From NCBI GenBank assembly GCA_023432885.1, contig JAEZEU010000398.1, positions 1 through 21,426 of the forward strand: a DNA stretch of 21,426 bases, written 5' to 3'. The position numbers and the translations under genes are program-made. Shown here piece by piece: positions 1 to 7,645 of the stretch (position 1 is the stretch's first letter; every line of letters starts with the position of its first letter). The notes beneath the pieces are model-generated. The model searched no databases, was not told the origin of the DNA, and worked only from the letters and a program-made list of their open reading frames with translations. The DNA is from Pseudomonadota bacterium (GTDB lineage: Bacteria; Pseudomonadota; Alphaproteobacteria; Rhizobiales; Xanthobacteraceae).

Positions 1-1500
1 GCGCAGCCGTTCGAGATGCCGTTCGGTGGCGGCGAGCTCCGCATTGCGCAGCGCTGCCTTTTCGACCAGCAGCTTTCGGGCCTCGTTGACATCGCCTGAC
101 ATGAACACGCCGAAGGCGAGACCCAGCGAATCCACGATGCGCTTGTGGAAGGCCGACAATTCCTCGGCCCCCTCGAGAGAGAATTGAAGCCGCCGCTTGA
201 TCTTCTTGGTCGCGAGTTCGCTGAGGTTCTTGTCGATTATGTCGCCGATATGCTCGAGATTGATGGCAAAGGAGACGATTTCCATCGCCCGCTTGCCTTC
301 ACGCTCGTCCAGGCTGCCGCGGGTCAATTTGGTGACATAGAGCTTGATGGCCTCGTCGAGGCTGTCGACAATGTTATCCGTCTTCGACACCTCATCGACC
401 AGCGTCCGGTCGTTCGTCATCATCGCCCTCATTACCTTCCGCAGCATCACCTCGACATGGTCGCCCATGTGCAGGGTCTCACGGGCGGCGTCGGCCAGCG
501 CCAGCGAGGGCGTCTCCAGCGCGGCCTCGTCGAGGTGGCGCGGGCGGAGCGGATCGGTCTCCTGCTTGCGTTCCGGCAGGAATGCCTTCAGCAGCCGTGC
601 CAGACCGTCGAGGAGCCCGATAAAGAGCAGGGCGGTGCCGACGTTGAAGGCGATGTGGAAGGCGGCGGTCGCCTTGGCAAGATCGGGCTGGACGCTCGGC
701 AGCCATTCGCTGAGTGGCCGCAGGAACGGCGCGACCAAGAGGATGCCAATGAGCCGGTTTGCGAGATTTCCGAGCGGCAGCCGGTAGCTCGCCGGATCGT
801 CACGGCGCGCGCCCTCGAACACGGGGTTGATGGCGCTGCCAAGGTTGGCGCCCAGCACCAGCGCAAGCGCGGCGTAGGGCGTGACGAAATGGGCATAGGC
901 GAGCGACATGATCAGGAGGACACTCGCAACGCTGGAGTGCACCGCCCAGGTGACAAGGGCGGCGATGATGATGCACAGCACGGGATCGCCGGTGATTGCG
1001 TTCACGAAGACCCGCGCGCCCGGCGCATTCTCGGCCGGAGCCAGCGTATCGAGCAGGATGTGCAACGCCAGCAGCATCAGGCCGAGGCCGATCGAAACCC
1101 TGCCGAGGTCCTTGATCCGCGAACGAGGACCGCTGCGGAACGCGACCAGGCCGATGATGAATAGTACCGGCGCGACTTCAGCGATGTTGAACGACAGTAC
1201 CTGCACGATCAGCGTGGTGCCGACATTGGCGCCGAGCATGATCGCCAGCGCCGGCACGAGGGTGACCAGGCCTTCCGCAGTGAAGGAACTGGTGATTAGC
1301 GCCGTCGCGGTGCTGCTCTGGAGCAGGGCCGTAAGCCCGAGACCGGCACCGAAAGCGGTGAAGCGGTTGTTCAGGCCTTTGGCCAGCAGCTGCCGCAGAT
1401 CCGGCCCGAAGGCGCGCAGAATCCCGCTGTGGACCATGTGAAGGCCCCACAGGAGCAGCGCCACGCCGCCCATAAGGTCGAGAAGAACCATGGTTCCCAT
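1..1500 (-). CDS. Na+/phosphate cotransporter family protein with PhoU-like C-terminal domain (partial, 3' end outside window)
   Basis: Inner-membrane carrier of the NptA/YjbB type (Na_Pi_cotrans family), expected to move inorganic phosphate with sodium. The visible 500 residues begin MGTMVLLDLMGG. Two inverted repeats typical of the family are visible: the first has QSSTAT at residues 61-66 followed by GANVGTT at 90-96, the second has HSSVAS at 188-193 followed by GANLGSA at 217-223. Hydrophobic helices occupy about residues 5-300. From about residue 335 the protein becomes helical and charged (NLEHIGD near 414-420), resembling the PhoU-like regulatory tail of this family. The start at 1500 is the first ATG after an in-frame stop upstream; a second ATG lies three codons later. 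It is divergent from the PilZ gene. The gene leaves the window at base 1 without a stop. The family call is firm; substrate and direction of transport are inferred. Confidence 0.9.
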   Translation of the reverse strand, partial: MGTMVLLDLMGGVALLLWGLHMVHSGILRAFGPDLRQLLAKGLNNRFTAFGAGLGLTALLQSSTATALITSSFTAEGLVTLVPALAIMLGANVGTTLIVQVLSFNIAEVAPVLFIIGLVAFRSGPRSRIKDLGRVSIGLGLMLLALHILLDTLAPAENAPGARVFVNAITGDPVLCIIIAALVTWAVHSSVASVLLIMSLAYAHFVTPYAALALVLGANLGSAINPVFEGARRDDPASYRLPLGNLANRLIGILLVAPFLRPLSEWLPSVQPDLAKATAAFHIAFNVGTALLFIGLLDGLARLLKAFLPERKQETDPLRPRHLDEAALETPSLALADAARETLHMGDHVEVMLRKVMRAMMTNDRTLVDEVSKTDNIVDSLDEAIKLYVTKLTRGSLDEREGKRAMEIVSFAINLEHIGDIIDKNLSELATKKIKRRLQFSLEGAEELSAFHKRIVDSLGLAFGVFMSGDVNEARKLLVEKAALRNAELAATERHLERLR

Positions 1501-1774
1501 GCTCTCGCCGCCTGGCAGTTGAGTTGACCATTCAGGCTATCGGTAAATAGCCACCGATCAACCCCGTTTTCCCGAAAGCTCAGGTTTTGCCAGAGCTTAA
1601 CGGACTGATCGGACCGACCTCGGAACCTCGCCACAAACGCAAGGCGGCGGGCGCAAGTAAACGGCGCGGAAAGCCGATCGTTACATTGCAAGCGATTGCG
1701 TTCGGCGAATTCCAACACATGACCGCTATAGCTTTAGCTTCTTTGTGTGGATCACTAGCGAAGTGGGATCGGGA

Positions 1775-2026
1775 ATGTTCGTCAATCGCCGCAAGAGCGA
1801 ACGTGTTGTCTGCAACAGGGTCGCGAAAATCCAGTTTGCAACCGGCGGGCTGCCGCGTGACTGCATGATCACCGACATCTCGGACGGAGGCGTCAAGGTG
1901 ATCGCCGATTATCCGGAAATTCCGCCCGAGTTTACCATCATCCTCGCCACCGGCCGCCCGCGCCAGTGCCGTTTGCGTTGGCGGATCGGATGCGAATTCG
2001 GCGCCGAATTCATGGATCGGGCCTGA
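1775..2026 (+). CDS. Single-domain PilZ protein (putative cyclic-di-GMP receptor)
   Basis: An 83-residue protein consisting of essentially nothing but a PilZ domain. The two c-di-GMP binding motifs are present: an RxxxR motif at residues 6-10 (RKSER) and DxSxxG at residues 34-39 (DISDGG). A C-terminal beta segment (RLRWRIGCEFGAEF, 67-80) fits the end of the PilZ barrel. I chose the ATG at 1775 because the protein then begins MFVNRRKSER, the form usual for short rhizobial PilZ proteins; an in-frame GTG at 1745 would add ten residues of no clear character. It lies 134 bp upstream of tadD on the same strand, so a link between c-di-GMP and pilus function is possible, but its target is not shown by the sequence. 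Confidence 0.85.
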   Translation: MFVNRRKSERVVCNRVAKIQFATGGLPRDCMITDISDGGVKVIADYPEIPPEFTIILATGRPRQCRLRWRIGCEFGAEFMDRA

Positions 2027-2094
2027 CCGGCAGAGCGATTTGGCCCGCAAAAAGGGGCGGTCACGGCCGTCCCGTAGCCAGCCGCGTCGGGAAC

Positions 2095-2109
2095 TTAACC
2101 CAACGTTAG
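2095..2109 (+). promoter_or_regulatory. Candidate CtrA-type binding site upstream of tadD
   Basis: The bases TTAA, seven others, then TTAG match the alphaproteobacterial CtrA consensus TTAA-N7-TTAA at seven of eight positions. A further TTAA follows at 2112-2115. The site lies about 50-65 bp before the tadD start, a sensible place for a regulator. In Caulobacter CtrA controls pilA. A single degenerate match is weak evidence, so this is a suggestion only. Confidence 0.3.
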
Positions 2110-2160
2110 CCTTAAGCTGTGAGCATCCCCGGACCGTCGCCCTGATGAGTCCCCAAGCAG

Positions 2161-2973
2161 ATGCGCTCCAAATTCTCCCGAAAATCCGGCCTCGTCAGCC
2201 TGACGCCGGCCGCGGCTTGCGTGATCCTCGCCGTAGGGCTTTCGGGCTGCCAGACTTCCGGCCCGTCAGACATCACGGGCTCCCTGGGCGAGAAGGCGGA
2301 GGTCAAGTCATCCGACCCGCGGCGCGACCTCGACATTTACCGTGAGCGTTTCAAGGCGAACCCCAAGGACACCAACGCGGCCCTGAGGTACGGCAAGGCG
2401 CTGCGTGCGACCGGGCAGAAATCGCAGGCCGTCGCCGTGCTGGAGCAGGCGTCGATGGCCGACCCCGGCAACCGCGCGCTGCTCGCCGGCTACGGCCGTG
2501 CGCTCGCCGACAACGGCAATTTCCAGCAGGCATTCGACGTGCTCGGTCGCGCCCACAAGCCGGAGGACCCCGACTGGAGCATCCTGTCGGCGCAAGGCGC
2601 TACCCTCGACCAACTCGGTCGCTTCGAAGAGGCGCGGCAATACTATACGAGTGCGCTGAAGATCGTGCCCGACGAGCCCAGCGTGCTGTGCAATCTCGGG
2701 CTTTCCTACGTGCTGTCGAAGGATCTGGCGAAGGCCGACGAAACGTTGCGGCGTGCCTACAGCCTGGCAAGTTCCGACCCGCGCATCCGTGCCAATCGTG
2801 CGTTGGTGCTGGGCCTGCAGGGTCGCATGAACGAGGCCGAAGTCATCGCCAAGGCCGACCTGCCGCCGGACGAAGCGGAGGCCAGCGTCACCGCGTTGAG
2901 GCAGATGCTGGCGCGCAAGCAGGCGAGCAACGGCAGCGACAAACTGCCCGTGGCGAGCAAGCGCAGCGATTGA
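2161..2973 (+). CDS. tadD: TadD-like tetratricopeptide-repeat lipoprotein of the Tad pilus
   Basis: A 270-residue protein with a positively charged N-terminus, a hydrophobic stretch and a lipobox LSGC with the lipidated cysteine at residue 30, so it should be a lipoprotein. After a short linker, about five tetratricopeptide repeats fill residues 70-235, for example NAALRYGKALRATGQKSQAVAVL and WSILSAQGATLDQLGRFEEA. This architecture and the neighbouring cpa genes point to TadD, an accessory protein of the Tad secretion machine, comparable to PilF/PilW pilotins of other systems. The start at 2161 is the first in-frame ATG and gives a proper signal peptide. The gene faces the cpaBCDE operon tail to tail instead of following it. 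The TadD name rests on architecture and context; a generic TPR lipoprotein is the alternative. Confidence 0.8.
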   Translation: MRSKFSRKSGLVSLTPAAACVILAVGLSGCQTSGPSDITGSLGEKAEVKSSDPRRDLDIYRERFKANPKDTNAALRYGKALRATGQKSQAVAVLEQASMADPGNRALLAGYGRALADNGNFQQAFDVLGRAHKPEDPDWSILSAQGATLDQLGRFEEARQYYTSALKIVPDEPSVLCNLGLSYVLSKDLAKADETLRRAYSLASSDPRIRANRALVLGLQGRMNEAEVIAKADLPPDEAEASVTALRQMLARKQASNGSDKLPVASKRSD

Positions 2974-2980
2974 TCTGGCA

Positions 2981-3022
2981 CAACGGTTGCTGGCCGTTGC
3001 GGCGCGTCAGGACGCGCGCCGC
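2981..3022. terminator. Two adjacent hairpins between the convergent tadD and cpaE ends
   Basis: The first stem pairs CAACGG (2981-2986) with CCGTTG (2994-2999) around a seven-base loop. The second pairs GCGGCGCG (2999-3006) with CGCGCCGC (3015-3022), and its loop carries the cpaE stop codon (3007-3009). Neither has a T-run, so intrinsic termination is uncertain, but the position between two converging genes suits a shared transcript end. The two stems share base 2999, so they could not both be fully formed. Confidence 0.4.
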
Positions 3023-4278
3023 AGCTTCTGGATGATCGGCGAGAGGAAGGAACTCTTCTTCTTCGGTTCGCTGCGGCCGGTCAGGCGCCGCGCCATTTGC
3101 TTGAACATCTTTGCGGCGCGATGATTGGCGGAGACCTCTGCAATCATCTGGCCATTGTTGGCGGCGGTGCCGAACGTCTTGGAGTCGAAGGGGACGGTGG
3201 CGATCGGCTGGGTCTCGATCGTCTTGGCAAACGCGCGCAGCTCGATTTCCGGGCGCTTGGCCATGCCGATCTGGTTGAGACAATAGAGCGGCGGACGGTC
3301 ATTGGGCCGCGCCGCCTTCAATATATTCATCAAGTTCTTGGTGTTGCGCATGTTGGCAAGGTCGGGCTCGGCGACGACCAGGATGTCATCGGCACCGACC
3401 AGCGCGCGCCGCGTCCAGGCGGTCCACTGGTGCGGCACGTCGAGCACGATACAGGGCGTGCTCATGCGCAGCGTATCGAAGATGGAATCGAAGGCATCGG
3501 CGCCGAAATCGTAAACCTGTTCCAGCGTCGCCGGCGCGGCGAGAAGGCTGAGATTGTCGGCGCATTTGGCGAGCAGGCGTTCCATGAACGAGCTGTCGAG
3601 CCGGTCCGGCGAGAAGACAGCGTTTGCGATGCCCTGCACCGGGTCCTGATTGTAATCGAGCCCGGCTGTGCCGAAGGCAAGATCGAGGTCGATCACGACG
3701 GAATCGAGTGCCACGTCGCGCGCAATGTGCCAGGCGATGTTGTGCGCGACCGTAGAGGCGCCGACGCCGCCTTTGGCGCCGACCACAGCGATCATGCGGC
3801 CGACGGTGATCGCTTCGGAGGCCGAGAACAGGCTGCAGACCGAGCGCACGACGTCGAGCACCTCGACGGGACCAATGACGTAATCGTTGACGCCGCGGCG
3901 GACCAACTCGCGGTACGGCGTGATGTCGGTGGCTGTTCCGATGACGATCACCCGCGTGCCGGGGTCGCAGACGCTGGCGAGTTCGTCGAGACCGGCGAGA
4001 ATGTCGGTGTGGCCCTCGGTCTCCAGGACAATGACGTTGGGCGTCGGGGCCGTGTGATAGGCCTCGATCGCGGCTTCGATGCCGCCCATGTGAACGGAGA
4101 GATGCGCCTTCGCGAGGCGGCGGTCCTCGGCCGCAGCGCGCGAGGCGGCGGCGGTCCCCTCGGTGACGCAAAAGACCTGCACCGATACGCGCGGCGCGGG
4201 AGAAATGTAATCGTCGCCATGCGGGGGAGGAGGCGGCAGGTCGGCGTCTTCTGTATCTTGCTTGGAGCGGCTCATCAT
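3007..4278 (-). CDS. cpaE: CpaE/TadZ-type Tad pilus localisation ATPase
   Basis: A 423-residue cytoplasmic protein. After a proline-rich start (PPPPP near residue 15) comes a receiver-like domain at about residues 32-150, with segments such as NVIVLETEG and TRVIVIGTATD. From residue 161 it is a ParA/MinD-type ATPase with the P-loop VGAKGGVGAST (166-176) and the VVIDLDLAFGTAGLD strand at 194-208. CpaE/TadZ proteins place the Tad machine, often at a cell pole. The deviant lysine K169 is present, but the usual second P-loop lysine is alanine 174; as I recall this variation is familiar in the CpaE/TadZ family. The start overlaps the cpaD stop in an ATGA junction, showing translational coupling. 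In most tad operons cpaF follows; here the next gene is tadD on the opposite strand. Confidence 0.92.
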   Translation of the reverse strand: MMSRSKQDTEDADLPPPPPHGDDYISPAPRVSVQVFCVTEGTAAASRAAAEDRRLAKAHLSVHMGGIEAAIEAYHTAPTPNVIVLETEGHTDILAGLDELASVCDPGTRVIVIGTATDITPYRELVRRGVNDYVIGPVEVLDVVRSVCSLFSASEAITVGRMIAVVGAKGGVGASTVAHNIAWHIARDVALDSVVIDLDLAFGTAGLDYNQDPVQGIANAVFSPDRLDSSFMERLLAKCADNLSLLAAPATLEQVYDFGADAFDSIFDTLRMSTPCIVLDVPHQWTAWTRRALVGADDILVVAEPDLANMRNTKNLMNILKAARPNDRPPLYCLNQIGMAKRPEIELRAFAKTIETQPIATVPFDSKTFGTAANNGQMIAEVSANHRAAKMFKQMARRLTGRSEPKKKSSFLSPIIQKLRRAS

Positions 4279-5006
4279 TTACCCGTGTCGCTCAGTTTGG
4301 CCTTTTCGGATTCCGGATAGATCGTCGAGGTCGAGACGCCCTTGCGATACTTCTCGAAGGAAGTCGTGCGGCGCATCGTATAGGCAGCGCTCTCCGGCCG
4401 CGGCTGCTCGAGGTCGGCGGGGTTATCGACCATGGCGGCGAGGTTGCGCTGGGTGGCACAGCCGAAATTGTAATACTGCTTGTTCTCGTTGTAGGCGGGG
4501 TTGTCGATCGAGGGGCCGAGATCGGCAGGCCAGAGGCCGCAAGGCCCGGCCACCGCCGAGATCTTGGGATAGCTGAGGCGCACCGTCGCGAACCGCTCGG
4601 GGTCGTCGGGCGTGTATTGACTAACGCGGATAGCGCTGGACGGCACGCCGGCTGCAGACAATGTGTGGCGAATCTCGCGGGCGGCCGATGCTGCCGCGCG
4701 CGCATTCGGCGTGTTGACGGGCACATCGACGACCACACCGCCAGTAGCTTCGCGTACCCAGCTCTGGCCGAAGCCGGCCACATCGGCGCGCTGCGGACCG
4801 GAGAGGCCGCCGCGGCCGGCGCCGACGAAGACGACGATCGAGTGATTGGCTTCCTGCACCGCGATCGGGTGACGCTGGCGATAGTCGTTAGGCACGCTCG
4901 CAGTCACCACTTCGCCACCCGACCAGCATCCGCCCAGCGCGGCGGAGATGATGGCAAGGGCGAAGGCGGTGCGGAGCCCGCGATATTTGCTTGTTGCCGA
5001 TGTCAT
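4275..5006 (-). CDS. cpaD: CpaD family Tad pilus assembly lipoprotein
   Basis: A 243-residue lipoprotein of the Tad pilus envelope complex. With the ATG at 5006 the protein begins MTSATSKYRG, followed by a hydrophobic segment and the lipobox LGGC with cysteine 27. The family signature GCATQRNLAAMVDNPADL lies at residues 182-199, and SYPKISAVAGPCGLWP just before it is also typical. CpaD is thought to work with the CpaC secretin at the outer membrane. I prefer 5006 to an in-frame TTG at 5039 because a GGGGA ribosome site lies about eight bases upstream of the ATG and the TTG would lengthen the signal peptide without need; the TTG would, however, overlap the cpaC stop. The gene ends in an ATGA overlap with cpaE. 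Confidence 0.9.
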   Translation of the reverse strand: MTSATSKYRGLRTAFALAIISAALGGCWSGGEVVTASVPNDYRQRHPIAVQEANHSIVVFVGAGRGGLSGPQRADVAGFGQSWVREATGGVVVDVPVNTPNARAAASAAREIRHTLSAAGVPSSAIRVSQYTPDDPERFATVRLSYPKISAVAGPCGLWPADLGPSIDNPAYNENKQYYNFGCATQRNLAAMVDNPADLEQPRPESAAYTMRRTTSFEKYRKGVSTSTIYPESEKAKLSDTGK

Positions 5007-5035
5007 GGTCTTGTTCCCCAGCCTCGGACGAACCG

Positions 5036-6541
5036 TCAATCAATGATGAAGCCGAAATAGCCGGGGTGGCCGGCGCCGGTCTCGACACGGGCGGCAACGC
5101 CGTAAATACGGTTGATGCGCGCCAGCAGCGTCGATTGCGCATCGCTGGCTGGCGCGAAGCCGTCATCAGGACGCGACAGGTCCTTCTGCGCCACCGCGCG
5201 GACGACGTAGGGTGTCACAAGCACCATCAGCTCGGTCTCGTTGTTCACGAAATCCTGACTGCGGAAGAGGCCGCCGAGAACGGGCAGCTGGTCGAGACCA
5301 GGCAGGCCGTTGACGGCCTGCTTGGTCTGCTGCTGGATCAGGCCAGCCATTGCCATCGAGCCGCCGGAAGGAATTTCCAGGGTGCTCTCGGCGCGGCGGG
5401 TACGGATCGAGGGAACGGTGAGGGAGCTGCCCTGCTGGTTCAGCGTGATCGCGTTGTCGTTGGAGAGTTCTGAGACTTCGGTCATCACCCGAAGGCTGAT
5501 CCGGCCCTCGGTCATGACCACCGGCGTGAAGTTCAGCGAGATGCCGAATTTCTTGTACATAATCTGTGTGGTGCAGACCCGGGTGACCGGATCGCAGGAA
5601 TAGCCCGCAGGAATCGGGAACTCGCCGCCGGCGATGAAGGTCGCCGATTCGCCGGAGATGGCCGTGAGGTTTGGCTCAGCGAGCGTGCGCACCACGCCCG
5701 CACTTTCCATCGCCCGCATGGTCGCCTGCACCTGCGGCACGCCTTTGAGAATGGAGGCGCCCTGGAAACCATTGTCGCTGACCAGAGGGCGGCCATAAGC
5801 GGTGAATGGGTTGCTGTTGTTGAAATTCACCACGGCCGTGCCGTAGTTCATGCTGGCGCTGATATCGACGCCCATCTGCTTGACGATGTCGCGGCGGACC
5901 TCGGCGACATGTACCTTCAACATCACCTGGTCACGGCCGCGCACGACGATGGAATTGACGACCTTGTCTGCAGCGCCGACCAGCTTGGTCGCGATGTCGC
6001 CCGCCTGCTGAGCCTCGATCGGGCTCGACACCGAGCCGGTGAGGATGACGCCGTCGCCAACGCCTTCGATCTGCACGCCCGGCACGCTGCGCAGCGCCGC
6101 GCGGATACCGTTGAGGTCGCGCTTGATCGCGATGTCATAGGAGGTGATCTGGTTGCCGTCGGCATCGAAGAACACGACGTTGGTCTGGCCGACCGCCGAG
6201 CCGATGATATAGGCGCGCTGCGCCGAGCGGATCACGGCGTTGGCGATCTTGGGATCGGCGACCAGCACGTCCTTGGCCTCGCGTGGCAGGTCGATCACGA
6301 CCGACTTGCCGACGCCGAGCGCCAGGAAGCGGGTTTTGACCGGACCTATCGAGCCGGTGACCAGCGGGGCTTCCTTCGATTCCTGTGCCGCAGCCTGGGC
6401 GGAAGCGGCCTGGCTGGCATCGGTTTCCGCCGCGAAGGCCGGCCAAAGGGCCGGGGAGAGCGCCAGGGCGGCGACCGCCGAGAAGGAGAGGGCGCGAAGA
6501 CGCTGGCTTCGCGTCGGATTGTCACCGCTTGTGTCGAACAT
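5036..6541 (-). CDS. cpaC: CpaC, outer-membrane secretin of the Tad pilus
   Basis: A 501-residue secretin (type II/III secretion superfamily, called RcpA in other tad systems) expected to form the outer-membrane pore for the pilus. An N-terminal signal peptide ends near residue 38 (PAFAA). Residues 70-140 form the pilus-secretin N-domain (KSVVIDLPREAKDVLVADP). Residues 142-200 resemble a BON domain (GVILTGSVSSPIEAQQAGDIA). The secretin core runs from about 205 to 450 and includes VVRTLAEPNLTAISGESATFIAGGEFPIP (283-311) and the ending ETELMVLVTPYVV. I place the start at 6541, 13 bases after the cpaB stop; a longer reading to 6664 would overlap cpaB and spoil the signal peptide. Second gene of cpaBCDE. 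Confidence 0.94.
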   Translation of the reverse strand: MFDTSGDNPTRSQRLRALSFSAVAALALSPALWPAFAAETDASQAASAQAAAQESKEAPLVTGSIGPVKTRFLALGVGKSVVIDLPREAKDVLVADPKIANAVIRSAQRAYIIGSAVGQTNVVFFDADGNQITSYDIAIKRDLNGIRAALRSVPGVQIEGVGDGVILTGSVSSPIEAQQAGDIATKLVGAADKVVNSIVVRGRDQVMLKVHVAEVRRDIVKQMGVDISASMNYGTAVVNFNNSNPFTAYGRPLVSDNGFQGASILKGVPQVQATMRAMESAGVVRTLAEPNLTAISGESATFIAGGEFPIPAGYSCDPVTRVCTTQIMYKKFGISLNFTPVVMTEGRISLRVMTEVSELSNDNAITLNQQGSSLTVPSIRTRRAESTLEIPSGGSMAMAGLIQQQTKQAVNGLPGLDQLPVLGGLFRSQDFVNNETELMVLVTPYVVRAVAQKDLSRPDDGFAPASDAQSTLLARINRIYGVAARVETGAGHPGYFGFIID

Positions 6542-6554
6542 CGTACTGATCACT

Positions 6555-7355
6555 TCACTTCTGTGTCGTAGTCGAACTCTGCACGCCGTAGCGCACGACG
6601 TTGATGCTGGCGCCCTTCTTCGGGGCGGCCTCTTCTTCCGCATTGTTGTCGGCCATGTTGACATCGGTGATGGAGCGCAGCGCCAGCGAAAGCGTGCCGC
6701 TCTGGCGAGACCGGGCGAGGGTCTCGGCCTGTTCTGGCTTCAGCTCCAGCGTCACCGTCCGGCCGACCAGCGCGTTCTGGCCTTCCTTCTCCTTCGGAGC
6801 CTGGTCGATGGCGAGCACGCGCACATTGGCTAGGATGACCTCGGAATCGATGATGTCGGAACCGCCCTTGTCCGCGCTCTTGTCGCGACGGGTCAGGATG
6901 ACGTCGACTCGGTCATTGGGCAGTATGAAGCCGCCGGCACCGGTTTCCGCGGAGATTTCGGTCGAGATGGCGCGCATGCCGGTGGGCAGGATCGCGGCCA
7001 TGAACCCGGAGCCGTTGGCCTTGACCAGCTTCGGCTCGCGGATTGGTTCGCCGGCAATGAAGGGCGAACGCGCAATCATGCCTGCGATCTGGTTATTCGC
7101 ATCTGGACGGTCGCCGCGCTTGATGAAGTTGGCGCTGGCAGCCGCTGCGGGCCAGGTCTGCCAGACCAGGTCGTCTTGTTTCACCGATTGACCGAGGCCG
7201 ATCTCGTTCTTGGCAACGAGCACCTCGACGGTGGGCAATTGCGCGACGGGCTGGGCGGTCGTCTGTGCATTGTCGTCAGTGCCGCGAGCGAGATAGGCGG
7301 CAACACCGCCGGCACCCAAGGCGATAGTCAGGACGACGATTTGTGCGGTCTTCAT
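6555..7355 (-). CDS. cpaB: CpaB (RcpC), periplasmic SAF-domain Tad pilus assembly protein
   Basis: A 266-residue protein with one N-terminal hydrophobic segment (residues 5-22), which anchors or exports it. A SAF domain covers about residues 42-110 (VEVLVAKNEIGLGQSVKQDDLVWQTWP), and the following region carries the family-typical GMRAISTEI and AGGFILPNDRVDVILTRR (126-157). CpaB/RcpC is a periplasmic partner of the secretin. It is the first gene of the compact cpaBCDE operon, so the promoter should lie in the 290 bp upstream, before the end of the cystathionine lyase gene. In Caulobacter pilA and cpaA precede cpaB; no pilin-like peptide was recognised upstream here. The ribosome site before the ATG at 7355 is weak. 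Confidence 0.93.
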   Translation of the reverse strand: MKTAQIVVLTIALGAGGVAAYLARGTDDNAQTTAQPVAQLPTVEVLVAKNEIGLGQSVKQDDLVWQTWPAAAASANFIKRGDRPDANNQIAGMIARSPFIAGEPIREPKLVKANGSGFMAAILPTGMRAISTEISAETGAGGFILPNDRVDVILTRRDKSADKGGSDIIDSEVILANVRVLAIDQAPKEKEGQNALVGRTVTLELKPEQAETLARSRQSGTLSLALRSITDVNMADNNAEEEAAPKKGASINVVRYGVQSSTTTQK

Positions 7356-7433
7356 ACGCGTTACTGTCTACTCTCACGCCGTGAAGCCATAAGTCCCACG
7401 GCAGCCTCTCATCCCATCCCGGTTCCGAGGACT

Positions 7434-7458
7434 AAGCGCCAAAGGTATATGGGCGCTT
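7434..7458. promoter_or_regulatory. Inverted repeat upstream of cpaB, possible operator
   Basis: AAGCGCC (7434-7440) and GGCGCTT (7452-7458) are perfect seven-base inverted arms around an 11-base spacer. Read on the minus strand the spacer contains CATATA, which could serve as a -10 element for cpaB, 79 bases or more from its start. An operator laid over a promoter is one reading; a chance dyad in GC-rich DNA is another. Confidence 0.3.
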
Positions 7459-7537
7459 GCGTGGCGGAATGCGGGCGGCGGAGATCGTCGCCATGGTGAA
7501 CGGATGGTTATTCAAATCCCGTCTGAGCGGACAGAAT

Positions 7538-7563
7538 CCGTGATGGACTACGTATTTCCACGG
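7538..7563. promoter_or_regulatory. Imperfect dyad around TACGTA upstream of cpaB
   Basis: The outer arms CCGTG (7538-7542) and CACGG (7559-7563) enclose a TACGTA palindrome (7549-7554) that is itself flanked by GGA and TCC. The centres differ by about one base, so the dyad is imperfect. It lies 183-208 bp before cpaB and could be an activator site for the pilus operon. No regulator gene is nearby. Confidence 0.25.
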
Positions 7564-7645
7564 ACGGCGCGCGAAAATGCGCGTTCGCGGCGCGAGCGCG
7601 TGCGATCGAGGCGTTATGCTTAATGAATGGTGTTGCCGCGCGCTG

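Noticed and set aside
3097..4320. A 407-residue open frame on the plus strand opposite cpaE
   Set aside because: It mirrors the well-supported cpaE frame in GC-rich DNA, has histidine/arginine/aspartate-rich composition and shows no family motif.
5007..5039. TTG start for cpaD overlapping the cpaC stop
   Set aside because: The ATG at 5006 has a better ribosome site and gives a signal peptide of normal length; coupling through the TTG is possible but less likely.
7356..7645. Flp/PilA pilin gene upstream of cpaB
   Set aside because: No frame shows the glycine/leader cleavage site followed by the hydrophobic pilin segment.
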